Below, piece after piece: positions 15,336-23,144 of a stretch of 30,436 nucleotides of DNA. A model generated the notes under the pieces. The model saw nothing but the letters and a program-made list of their open reading frames with translations. It did not search any database and was not told where the DNA came from. The DNA comes from CTSoil-075 sp964292325 (lineage in GTDB: Bacteria; Bacillota; Negativicutes; DSM-13327), in assembly GCA_964292325.1 (NCBI GenBank), contig CAXYVG010000046.1, positions 1-30,436 on the forward strand. Direction: 5' to 3'. Every line of letters begins with the position of its first letter. Positions within the stretch are counted from its first letter, which is position 1. A program made the position numbers and the translations under genes.

Positions 15336-16253
15336 CTACTTCGTTATAAAATTCTTACTAATTTGAATGATCGCTGGTCCAAGGATCACAATGAAAATCG
15401 TCGGGAAAATAAAGAGTACCAACGGAAACATCATTTTGATAGGTGCCTTCATCGCTTGTTCCTCTGCTCGTTGTTTACGTTTTTCTCGCATACTAACCGA
15501 TTGCACCTTTAGCACATTACCAATACTAACACCTAGTTGATCAGCCTGTATCAGCGCGGTGGTAAATAATAATAAATCCGCTACATCACAGCGTTTTCCT
15601 AGCGCTACTAAGGCCTCACGGCGACTTATACCCATCCGCATCTCTTGCAGCATCCGATTACATTCTTCAACTAGCACGCCTTTCATTTTTTCCGTTAACT
15701 TCGCTAAAGCCCCATCAAAACCAAGACCCGCTTCCACGCTAACGGTTAATAAATCGAGTACATCTGGCAGATCCTTTTGAATACTAAGTTTGCGCGTTGC
15801 AATTTTTTGATTCAGCATTAACGTAGGTAGCAGGGAACCAATGACAAAGGCAATCATACTCATCCCCACCACTTTATTCATCGGTACTTTTGCCACAACA
15901 AGCACAAACCCGACGACCGCCGGCAAAGAAAATGCTAAGAAACCACATAACAGTAAAAATTCATCTATATTAAACTTGCCAAATCCACCAGCCATCGCCA
16001 TACGTTCTTCCATAATAATGCGGAGAGATTTTGGTGTAAAATGTTTGAAGGTGTCAGCTAATCCCTTGGTTATTGGTGATAAAATCCGTTTAGAAAATGG
16101 TTTTGCTAGTTCCTCATCGATGTCGCTACGCACTTGCCTATTACTTTCTAATGCCTTTAACCTCATCTCAATGTCTCCGTGCGTAGGTTGATAGACAATA
16201 AATAACAATAAAAACACCGTAAAAAATACCAAAATAGCAATGAGATGTAACAT
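15336..16253 (-). CDS. tadC: Tad pilus inner-membrane platform protein TadC
   Basis: A 305-residue GspF-family protein with a hydrophobic N-terminal segment, two more near residues 105-160, and a C-terminal segment near 280-300. The cytosolic T2SSF domain holds EAGLGFDGALAKLTEKM and the LIQADQLGVSIGNVLKVQ motif. It forms, with TadB, the platform that couples the TadA motor to pilin extraction. The ATG at 16253 is preferred over GTG 16265 because AAGGTGGTG overlaps the latter but is well spaced from the former. It follows tadA closely. Confidence 0.92.
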   Translation of the reverse strand: MLHLIAILVFFTVFLLLFIVYQPTHGDIEMRLKALESNRQVRSDIDEELAKPFSKRILSPITKGLADTFKHFTPKSLRIIMEERMAMAGGFGKFNIDEFLLLCGFLAFSLPAVVGFVLVVAKVPMNKVVGMSMIAFVIGSLLPTLMLNQKIATRKLSIQKDLPDVLDLLTVSVEAGLGFDGALAKLTEKMKGVLVEECNRMLQEMRMGISRREALVALGKRCDVADLLLFTTALIQADQLGVSIGNVLKVQSVSMREKRKQRAEEQAMKAPIKMMFPLVLFIFPTIFIVILGPAIIQISKNFITK

Positions 16254-16276
16254 ATCATTCACCACCTTTGTTTATC

Positions 16277-17641
16277 TCATTTTGACCAAAAGATCTCATT
16301 CGATAAATGAATACCATTGGAAATCAGTTTGTCAATAAACTTCGGCCGAATACCGGTTGGCCTAAAGCTACCAATAATTTTATTATTTTCATCTTTTCCT
16401 CTTTGTTCAAAGATAAAAATATCCTGCAGCGTAATCACGTCACCTTCCATGCCTTGTACCTCTGTCAAATGCGTAATACGACGACTACCATCTTGCAGTC
16501 GAGACTGTTGCAAAACCAAATCGACAGCAGAAGCAATTTGTTCCCGAATGGCTCTTACTGGAAGATCGAGTCCGGCCATCAATACCATAGTTTCGAGGCG
16601 ACTAATCATATCCCGTGGGCTGTTGGCATGCCCTGTAGTCAATGATCCATCATGGCCCGTATTCATGGCTTGTAGCATATCAAGAGCTTCACCACTTCGC
16701 ACCTCACCAACTACAATGCGATCCGGCCGCATCCGCAAAGAATTTTTCACTAGCTCCCGCATACTAATAGCGCCCTTCCCTTCAATATTTGCAGGCCGCG
16801 TTTCTAGCTTTACTACATGTTCCTGGCGAAGTTGCAGCTCTGCTGCATCCTCAATCGTAACAATACGCTCATCATCCGGGATGAAGGATGACAGTATATT
16901 AAGCGTGGTAGTCTTACCTGAGCCAGTCCCCCCTGATACTACAATATTAAGCTTGCCTTCTACACAAGCCCTCAGAAAATCAGCCATTTCCTGGGTTAAT
17001 GTTCCAAATTCGATTAGCTGTGTAATTTGCAAAGGATCTTTCGCGAACTTACGGATGGTAATACATGGTCCTCTAAGTGCAAGAGGGGGAATAATAGCAT
17101 TCACCCTTGAACCATCAGGTAAACGAGCATCGACCATTGGAGAACTTTCATCGATTCTTCGCCCTAGAGGAGCTACTATTTTTTCAATCACCTGCATGAC
17201 ATGGGCATCATCACGAAAACGAACATCCGTTAGTACTAGTTTTCCTTTACGTTCCACATAGACCTGATTAGCACTATTGACCATAACCTCTGAAATACTA
17301 TCATCTTTCAATAGTGGATCAATTGGACCAAATCCTAATACTTCGTCTACTACTTCAATAATCACGCGACTACGATCGCCTCGCATCACAGGCAAAGTTT
17401 CCTCATCCATAACGACATTAGAAATTCGGGCGACAAAATCTTCTAATATCTTTTTATCTACATTTTTATCCGTCAGCCCCTTGCTTTCTTCCAGACTCAT
17501 TTCATCAACAATACGCTTATGAATGCGTCCTTTCAAACTTTGAAAAGGGTCAATCTTAGCCAAAGTAACAGGTTTATTATCCTTTCCTTGGACCGGTTTC
17601 TCAATTTTTTTTTGTGCTTCTAAACGCTTTAGCAAGGACAC
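16277..17641 (-). CDS. tadA: Tad pilus assembly ATPase TadA/CpaF
   Basis: A 454-residue hexameric secretion ATPase of the VirB11/CpaF family that powers Flp pilus assembly at the cytosolic face of the inner membrane. The N-terminal helical part (1-100) is followed by the RRIDESSPMVDARLPDGSR stretch (161-179), Walker A GGTGSGKT (237-244), the Walker-B-like EDAAEL, TRPAN, VGEVRSGEALDMLQAMNTGHDGS and the TTGHANSP histidine box. All motifs look intact. GAGGTGA precedes the ATG. It lies between the tadG-like gene and tadC; tadB is found elsewhere in the locus, which is unusual. Confidence 0.96.
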   Translation of the reverse strand: MSLLKRLEAQKKIEKPVQGKDNKPVTLAKIDPFQSLKGRIHKRIVDEMSLEESKGLTDKNVDKKILEDFVARISNVVMDEETLPVMRGDRSRVIIEVVDEVLGFGPIDPLLKDDSISEVMVNSANQVYVERKGKLVLTDVRFRDDAHVMQVIEKIVAPLGRRIDESSPMVDARLPDGSRVNAIIPPLALRGPCITIRKFAKDPLQITQLIEFGTLTQEMADFLRACVEGKLNIVVSGGTGSGKTTTLNILSSFIPDDERIVTIEDAAELQLRQEHVVKLETRPANIEGKGAISMRELVKNSLRMRPDRIVVGEVRSGEALDMLQAMNTGHDGSLTTGHANSPRDMISRLETMVLMAGLDLPVRAIREQIASAVDLVLQQSRLQDGSRRITHLTEVQGMEGDVITLQDIFIFEQRGKDENNKIIGSFRPTGIRPKFIDKLISNGIHLSNEIFWSK

Positions 17642-17654
17642 ATCGTATCACCTC

Positions 17655-18557
17655 TCACTCTATCAAACTACATCCATATAAACCATAACTGGTATCGCCA
17701 CTACCCGTATCTCCAAGTACAACCATCTCCAAAAATCTACCTGTTACATAATTCTTATTTCCCTCTCCGCCTACACCTTCTAAGAAGAAAGCAGCAAAAC
17801 CTACAATCTGCACTTCACTACGGCCATTTACAATAAGTGAATCAATGATCGGCACAATCAGAATTCTAGGTGACCCTGCTTGTACCGTTGCAAAAGTTGC
17901 CGTGGGATCAAGGCTAATTCGATACTCAACACCAGTACTCGTCGCTCCTGATATATTACCAGGCTCGGTGTATACCCAATCCCCAATACGAAGCTGACCG
18001 CTATAACCATTTTCAATATTTCCCCGATAAATATTCGCCCCATTACCACCTAATGCCAGCGCACCATAGTTCCCATCATATCCACTGCCTGCACCATCTT
18101 TTAGCGTATATGTTTGTCCATAGATAAATTCTTGCTTCACAACACCAAAGGGGACTACATCACTCACGCCTGTAATGGGCTTAATGCCTGCTACAGCTCG
18201 CGCTGCTACATCTGTTGAAATCATCCCAAATATTTTTGCAAAAAAGAATGGTACGGTACGCGTAACATTCACGGTGACAACTGTGTTATTCGTACTGATA
18301 CTTACTCCAACTATATCACTATTCATACCATTTTGTGCAGCATAACGATAGGCATTATTGACTGCAAGTTCCGGACTATTCGGCAAATCTTGCACACCGG
18401 CTAGTGCTGCTGCATCTGCCATATTCACTAAACGAATTCGGTTTAAATATAAGTTACCAATATCGATTACCAACGCAGCAAACCCCATCATTACCGCAAT
18501 ACTTAATACCATGACCACCATCGCAGATCCTTTTTCTTCACGTAAAAGCCGTAGCAT
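17655..18557 (-). CDS. TadG-like pilus-associated protein
   Basis: A 300-residue protein with one N-terminal membrane segment (about residues 12-32) preceded by EEKGSAMVVM, then DIGNLYLNRIRLVNMADAAALAGVQDL, the signature of the TadG N-terminal (putative Flp pilus-assembly) domain. The rest is extracytoplasmic, glycine- and serine-rich, with no von Willebrand A domain visible, so it is shorter than classical TadG. It is likely a minor pseudopilin-like component. Start: GTG 18566 abuts the tadE stop, but ATG 18557 has AGGTGA at proper spacing and is used here. Confidence 0.8.
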   Translation of the reverse strand: MLRLLREEKGSAMVVMVLSIAVMMGFAALVIDIGNLYLNRIRLVNMADAAALAGVQDLPNSPELAVNNAYRYAAQNGMNSDIVGVSISTNNTVVTVNVTRTVPFFFAKIFGMISTDVAARAVAGIKPITGVSDVVPFGVVKQEFIYGQTYTLKDGAGSGYDGNYGALALGGNGANIYRGNIENGYSGQLRIGDWVYTEPGNISGATSTGVEYRISLDPTATFATVQAGSPRILIVPIIDSLIVNGRSEVQIVGFAAFFLEGVGGEGNKNYVTGRFLEMVVLGDTGSGDTSYGLYGCSLIE

Positions 18558-18566
18558 TCTTCTCAC

Positions 18567-18965
18567 CTACTCCACTCGCATCGTCGAGATACCTTCCACA
18601 GTAAACCCTGCGGGAAAGAATGGACTTAACAGTGTCGTAATTGCCACAGGTTTCTCAACGGTTACCGTCACACTGTTACCCCGAACCCTAGTATCCGCTG
18701 GCGAAATAGTAACCGTTAGCTCACTTGTATCAATTTGACTCGCTGCTATCTTAGTTACAGAAATGATCGTAGTATTACTATTACCGACTGCTGCCGAACG
18801 CGCCCCTTCACGGGCAGCTTCCGTTACCACCATATACTGGTTGATAATTAAACCAAACTCCATCATCCCAATTATTAATAGCATTAATACCGGTAGCACG
18901 AGAGCAAATTCTACTAATGCCTGTCCGCGATTATTGTTTATCATTTTTCTAATCAATAAAAGCAT
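18567..18965 (-). CDS. tadE: TadE-like minor pseudopilin
   Basis: The 132-residue product has the TadE hallmark NNRGQALVEFALVLPVLMLLI at residues 11-31 (short basic leader, glycine before the cut, glutamate at +5), then MEFGLIINQYMVVTEAAREGAR. It is therefore a pseudopilin inserted in the inner membrane and cut by a prepilin peptidase, which is not in this window. A strong AGGAGG precedes the ATG. It directly precedes the tadG-like gene, so the two are coexpressed. Confidence 0.9.
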   Translation of the reverse strand: MLLLIRKMINNNRGQALVEFALVLPVLMLLIIGMMEFGLIINQYMVVTEAAREGARSAAVGNSNTTIISVTKIAASQIDTSELTVTISPADTRVRGNSVTVTVEKPVAITTLLSPFFPAGFTVEGISTMRVE

Positions 18966-19010
18966 CTCTGCTACCTCCTCTGCCCAATCTTTACTTCATA
19001 ATATAGCATT

Positions 19011-19040
19011 AAAAAAAGACTTGGCTTATGCCAAGTCTTT
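19011..19040 (-). terminator. Intrinsic terminator after flp
   Basis: On the minus strand an 11-bp stem, AAAGACTTGGC with GCCAAGTCTTT (19040-19015), a 4-base loop and seven Ts. It lies between flp and tadE. It would let most transcripts stop after the abundant pilin and pass only a fraction to tadE-tadG-tadA-tadC. Confidence 0.92.
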
Positions 19041-19078
19041 AGTATAGGCATAAGCCTTAGTTTCACTGGTATGATCGA

Positions 19079-19249
19079 TCATTGTAGACCTGTGGTAACC
19101 GCTTGAAGCTTCGCTACAAGAGCCGTTCCGATACCCGTCATTGCAAGTATTGCTGCTACCGCAATCAGGGCTAGAATCAGTCCGTATTCCACCATACCTT
19201 GTCCCTTTTCATTACTGAGGATTGCTTTTACCATTTGAATTGTTAACAT
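19079..19249 (-). CDS. flp: Flp-type major pilin
   Basis: A short frame of 56 codons, easily missed by length cut-offs. The product begins MLTIQMVKAILSNEKG, then QGMVEYGLILALIAVAA: a glycine at 16 before the prepilin-peptidase site, glutamate at +5 and tyrosine at +6, the Flp motif. The hydrophobic stretch continues to about residue 37 and the short tail ends in VTTGLQ. GGGAGGAAT precedes the ATG. It has its own strong promoter and terminator, fitting a major structural subunit that needs far more copies than the assembly proteins. The Flp pilus normally mediates adhesion and surface colonisation. Confidence 0.93.
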   Translation of the reverse strand: MLTIQMVKAILSNEKGQGMVEYGLILALIAVAAILAMTGIGTALVAKLQAVTTGLQ

Positions 19250-19324
19250 GACTATTCCTCCCTCTACCTCTTTATTCTGTCGTTCTTTGTCTTTTTTTGT
19301 TATGTATTGTCACTTCTTGATTCA

Positions 19325-19352
19325 ATTATAACAGATTGCATTGACGGTTCAA
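19325..19352 (-). promoter_or_regulatory. Strong flp promoter
   Basis: On the minus strand TTGAAC (19352-19347), 16 bp, then TATAAT (19330-19325) with an extended TG one base before. The leader is about 70 nt. Confidence 0.82.
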
Positions 19353-19388
19353 TAGGCACTGCTTCCCATCTTTTTGAGGCAAAATAAT

Positions 19389-19417
19389 AGGTCCTAAGTA
19401 GTTTATACCTAGGACCT
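19389..19417 (-). terminator. Hairpin downstream of the small membrane protein gene
   Basis: TAGGACCT (19410-19417) pairs with AGGTCCTA (19389-19396), with more pairing inside; a weak T-rich stretch (ATTATTTT) follows on the minus strand. Probably a modest terminator that separates the degS unit from flp. Confidence 0.55.
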
Positions 19418-19435
19418 AAGTTGCTATCAAGTTTG

Positions 19436-19666
19436 TCATTTCATGCTTTGAATTTTCCCCTTCCATAGAGGTCCACTTAATAAACTACGAGTCAGAAAAT
19501 ATATATCTAGCAAGCTGACAGCAATGACTGGAATACCCCATAACAAATGTTCATTTGATGTCGACATCATCATAAGTGCACTCGTTATCACTGCGATTAA
19601 AAACAACGTCACCATACCACTAGCGATAAATCGAAAGCGTTGATGTTTAATCTTTCCTGTCCTCAT
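19436..19666 (-). CDS. Small membrane protein of unknown function in the Tad locus
   Basis: A 76-residue protein that I do not recognise. It has a basic N-terminus (MRTGKIKHQRF), two hydrophobic segments (about 13-33 and 41-60) joined by a short polar turn and a basic tail. With Lys/Arg at both ends both termini are predicted to be cytosolic. It follows degS by 24 bp in the same direction and ends before the flp promoter, so it is cotranscribed with the kinase. A role as a membrane partner of that kinase or of the pilus machinery is conceivable but unsupported. Confidence 0.65.
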   Translation of the reverse strand: MRTGKIKHQRFRFIASGMVTLFLIAVITSALMMMSTSNEHLLWGIPVIAVSLLDIYFLTRSLLSGPLWKGKIQSMK

Positions 19667-19690
19667 ACCATATCCATCTCCTAACAGAGT

Positions 19691-20821
19691 CTACTTCAGA
19701 GTCACCTTGATCGTGATCTTAGTGCCTGTACCCTTTACTGATTTAATAGTCAATTCTCCATTTAAAAGATGGATTCGCTCACGCATACCAACTAAACCAA
19801 AGCTCTCACTACCTACATTTCCTGCAGAGTCAAAACCTATACCATTATCTTCGACACTCACAGCAAGCGTATCTCGACGAAATTCTATCACAACGTTAAC
19901 AAGACTCGCCTGGGCGTGTTTTTCTATATTGTTAACCGCTTCTTGAATGGTTCGAAATATACCTACTTCTACATAAGAGTCTAGTCGTCGTTCTTCACCG
20001 ATTAATCTCACTGCTGTAATTAATCCGCTCCGGTCTTTGGCGATATCTAAAAATCGTTTAATGGTCGGTACTAAGCCTAAATCATCAAGCGTCATCGGCC
20101 TTAGATCGAAAATAATCTTACGAGTCTCTTTCAAACAGATTCTCACTTGTTCTCTAAGATCAGCAAGTTCCTTCCTTGCCCTCACCATATCAACGTCAAT
20201 CAGCCGTTCACAAACTTCTGCTCGAAATACGATATTCGCCATAGCCTGCGCTGGTCCATCATGTATTTCTCGTGATACCCTACGCCGTTCTTCCTCTTGT
20301 GCTTTAATAATTTTAGAACCAAATAGCTGACTTTGTTGCATAGACTCAACCTTTAGTACTACACCGTCCATTTGATCGCCTAGATAACCAAGTACGGCCC
20401 CTACTTGATTTGTTAAATTTTCAGCCTTCGCTACCGTATCTTTCATCGTACGCAATCTAAGTTCTAGCTCATCACGTTGACGACGTAAATTCTGTTCTTG
20501 CGCCCTAGCTACTGCTAAATCTACTTGTACATTGCTAGCATCATCATAAGCACCTTTGATATCCTTTTCTGAATATAAACTGAAATTACGACTAACCTCT
20601 ACTAATCGAAGTCGAGAGCGCCGTTCTACCTTTTCTAGTTCATCGACTTTAAAAATAATATCAATCGTCTGTTGCTTGATATGTTCTACATCTTTTTTGA
20701 TATTTTCCATTTCTTTACGAGCGGCCTCATAAATATCGTAAATCTGATTTTTGCTATTTTCGACAGCAGCTATCGTGTCTTTCACAATTTGATCTAGTTT
20801 TTTCGTGTCTAAATTTTCCAT
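19691..20821 (-). CDS. degS: DegS-like cytosolic sensor histidine kinase
   Basis: A 376-residue HisKA_3/NarL-type kinase, close in length to Bacillus DegS (385). The first 165 residues are long coiled-coil helices of the DegS sensor type without membrane segments. EERRRVSREIHDGPAQ (177-192) holds the phospho-accepting His187. The HATPase domain follows with EAVNNIEKHA, DNGIGFD and FGLVGMRERI. A cognate DegU-like NarL-family regulator is not visible; the only receiver proteins here are TadZ and KdpE. Its place between tadB and flp suggests that it adjusts pilus expression. AAGGTGA precedes the ATG. Confidence 0.85.
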   Translation of the reverse strand: MENLDTKKLDQIVKDTIAAVENSKNQIYDIYEAARKEMENIKKDVEHIKQQTIDIIFKVDELEKVERRSRLRLVEVSRNFSLYSEKDIKGAYDDASNVQVDLAVARAQEQNLRRQRDELELRLRTMKDTVAKAENLTNQVGAVLGYLGDQMDGVVLKVESMQQSQLFGSKIIKAQEEERRRVSREIHDGPAQAMANIVFRAEVCERLIDVDMVRARKELADLREQVRICLKETRKIIFDLRPMTLDDLGLVPTIKRFLDIAKDRSGLITAVRLIGEERRLDSYVEVGIFRTIQEAVNNIEKHAQASLVNVVIEFRRDTLAVSVEDNGIGFDSAGNVGSESFGLVGMRERIHLLNGELTIKSVKGTGTKITIKVTLK

Positions 20822-20846
20822 ATAGTCACCTTAACCATAATTTTTA

Positions 20847-20905
20847 TTGGCAACTGGCCATTTGCCAAGTTGCAATATTATACCTACTCACTATTTCCCT
20901 CACAC
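20847..20905 (-). promoter_or_regulatory. Putative degS promoter with a dyad at the start site
   Basis: On the minus strand a perfect TATAAT (20882-20877) has only a weak -35 (GTGTGA, 20905-20900). Across the predicted start site lies an inverted repeat: TTGGCAA (20847-20853) with TTGCCAA (20862-20868), or alternatively GCAAC/TGGC with GCCA/GTTGC (20850-20873). TAAAAATT follows on the minus strand. This could be an operator, or a terminator of tadB with read-through into degS. Confidence 0.4.
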
Positions 20906-20928
20906 GTATCTCATTCACGACTCTTGTA

Positions 20929-21909
20929 CTATATGTCAATATTAATAATTTTACGAATCATCATCATCCCAATAAACTGGCTAACTAAACCCGCTACAAG
21001 TAGCCCCTGACCGATTGGATTTGTAAATAATATCTTGATATATGTAGGATTTAAGATATAGATAATACCACCAATCGCAAAGGGTAATAATCCGATAATG
21101 AGTCCCGATATTCTTCCTTGAGCAGTTAGCGTTCGAATCTGACCTTTAATTTTAACTCTCTCTCGAATGGTTGTCGCAATGCTATCAAGTACCACCGCCA
21201 AATTACCACCGACTTGCCGTTGAATCAGCACAGCAGTAACGACTAAATCCAGATCTTCACTATCCACTCGTTTGGCCATATTATTGAGTGCCTCTTCCGT
21301 TAGTACTCCTAAATTCATTTCTTTTAGCACTCTAGCAAATTCTTCACCAATCGGTTTTGCCATTTCTCGCGATACCATTTCAATAGCCTGCATAAAGCTA
21401 TAGCCTGTCCGTAGTGCATTAGCGATCAAAATAATCGTATCACCTAATTGATCATTAAACGCTTTTTTGCGTTGCTTAATCTTACGAAGCAAAACAATCA
21501 GAGGAATACCAAACCCGATCATTCCACCCATTAGCCCTAGTACAATATTGCTACTAATAACCATGGAGATTACAGAACCTATGAGGGCTACCGCTAAACA
21601 AATAACCATAAACTCCGCACCACGCATAGGTATAGCAGCTTGGATTAGCTTGCGTTCAATTACATGAGACCACTGTAAGGATTCAAAATGCTTACTCATA
21701 TTGCGAATCAACAAATGCCACCCGCTAAACGGGGTGGTGGGCTGAGGCAATATCGGTTCTTGTAATATTTGTTCATTCATGGGGTATTTCTTTACATACC
21801 GTTTGATACGACTACTAACGGCTTCTTTATCAGTATTAACATAATTATACCATAGGGCAGTTAGCAACAACAGGGTAATAAATGTTAATAGGGCAATCAA
21901 AAAAGCCAT
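20929..21909 (-). CDS. tadB: Tad pilus inner-membrane platform protein TadB
   Basis: A 326-residue GspF-family membrane protein: one N-terminal membrane segment (3-23), two more near 100-145 and one or two at the C-terminus. ALRTGYSFMQAIEMVSREMAKPIGEEFARVL and LIQRQVGGNLAVVLDSIATTIRER are typical T2SSF features. It pairs with TadC. The ATG at 21909 is used because AGGGGTG is well spaced there; GTG at 21918 overlaps it. In most Tad clusters tadB is next to tadA and tadC; here it follows tadZ, about 3.3 kb upstream of tadA. Confidence 0.91.
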   Translation of the reverse strand: MAFLIALLTFITLLLLTALWYNYVNTDKEAVSSRIKRYVKKYPMNEQILQEPILPQPTTPFSGWHLLIRNMSKHFESLQWSHVIERKLIQAAIPMRGAEFMVICLAVALIGSVISMVISSNIVLGLMGGMIGFGIPLIVLLRKIKQRKKAFNDQLGDTIILIANALRTGYSFMQAIEMVSREMAKPIGEEFARVLKEMNLGVLTEEALNNMAKRVDSEDLDLVVTAVLIQRQVGGNLAVVLDSIATTIRERVKIKGQIRTLTAQGRISGLIIGLLPFAIGGIIYILNPTYIKILFTNPIGQGLLVAGLVSQFIGMMMIRKIINIDI

Positions 21910-21923
21910 CAATCTCACCCCTT

Positions 21924-23144
21924 TTAACTAAACATTTTCTTAATTCTCTTTACCATTCCGATTGGCTTGGCATCTTCCTCTATCTCTGCATTTGCCTCTA
22001 CGTCAACAATAGCCGTTGCTAGTTTAAAAATACTTTGAGCTACTACGGTATCAGGATGACTGACCACAAAAGGGATGCCTCTATTGACTGCACCCAATAC
22101 CGTTTTTCCATCACTAGGTAGTGTTGCAATAAATTTGCTATTGAGGCTTTCTTCTACCTCGTAGGTCTGAATACCCCCCTCCGAATTTTCCCGATTCAAC
22201 ACCAATTTGATCTTTTCCTGTGAATAATTAAGAGTCTCTAAAATCTCTAAACATAGCTTCACGTTTTTTATAGCCGGTAAATCTAACGAGGAAACCACCA
22301 ATATACAATCCGAAGAATCAAGTACACTGAGCATCACCTCATTGAACACTGGAGCCGTGTCGACAATAATATAATCAAACATCGTGACCATGGTGTGCAA
22401 AACAGAGACTACATGGTCCCCAGTAATCGAATCCGCTTGTTCAGGGCGAAAAGGTGCTGATAACACTTTGACCTTCTCGTTATATTTTGTAAGATAACTT
22501 TCTAGCAAATTACTATCTAGATTATCGATGTCGCGCACTAAGTCCCCCATCGTGGCCTTCGGCATGATATTTAGAAATAAAGCTACATCACCAAACTGCA
22601 AATCAGCATCCACAATCCCCACTCGTGCTCCGCACTTATTTGCCAAGGTCACTGCCAAATTTGTAGCAATCGTTGTTTTTCCGACACCACCTTTGGTGCT
22701 AAATACCGTAATAATTTTGCCTTTTTGCGGTTGTTTACTATCACTTATCTGTGTATTTCTACGTTTTTTTTCACTACTATATGCTTGTCTCACCGCTTGT
22801 ACCAGTTCATCACTTGTAAAAGGTTTTGTCAGGTAATTCTTAGCACCGGCAATCATAGCGCGCCGTAGATATTCTTGTTCTCCTTGCACACTCATCATAA
22901 TGATATTAATGCCAGGCACATCGGCAGCAATGATCTCAGCCGCAGCAATCCCATCCATACCAGGCATATTTACATCCATCAAAATGACGTCTGGTTTTAG
23001 CAACTTAGCTTGTTTAATGGCTTCCATAGCACTTTCCGCTTGCGCAATTACGACTACTTCATGATGAAATTCTAGTAATTTCCCGATATTTTCTCGTGTT
23101 GCCTCAATATCGTCAACGATTAGAATCTTTATTTTCTCCCCCAT
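21924..23144 (-). CDS. tadZ: Receiver-domain TadZ/CpaE pilus localisation ATPase
   Basis: A 406-residue fusion. Residues 1-120 form a response-regulator receiver: DD at 11-12, Asp57 (LMDVNMPG) as phosphoacceptor and YLTKPF with the conserved lysine, all intact. From about 143 follows a ParA/MinD-type ATPase with FSTKGGVGKTT (deviant Walker A). TadZ/CpaE proteins place the pilus machine in the cell. In many Tad systems the receiver-like domain is degenerate; here all key residues look present, so it may be truly phosphorylated. Its start overlaps the cpaC end by about 32 bp, so the two are translationally coupled. Confidence 0.9.
   Translation of the reverse strand: MGEKIKILIVDDIEATRENIGKLLEFHHEVVVIAQAESAMEAIKQAKLLKPDVILMDVNMPGMDGIAAAEIIAADVPGINIIMMSVQGEQEYLRRAMIAGAKNYLTKPFTSDELVQAVRQAYSSEKKRRNTQISDSKQPQKGKIITVFSTKGGVGKTTIATNLAVTLANKCGARVGIVDADLQFGDVALFLNIMPKATMGDLVRDIDNLDSNLLESYLTKYNEKVKVLSAPFRPEQADSITGDHVVSVLHTMVTMFDYIIVDTAPVFNEVMLSVLDSSDCILVVSSLDLPAIKNVKLCLEILETLNYSQEKIKLVLNRENSEGGIQTYEVEESLNSKFIATLPSDGKTVLGAVNRGIPFVVSHPDTVVAQSIFKLATAIVDVEANAEIEEDAKPIGMVKRIKKMFS

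Noticed and set aside
16317..17261. A 314-codon open frame on the plus strand
   Set aside because: It lies fully opposite tadA, whose protein has all family motifs; the antisense product is serine/isoleucine-rich with no recognisable domain or ribosome-binding site. It is a shadow frame.
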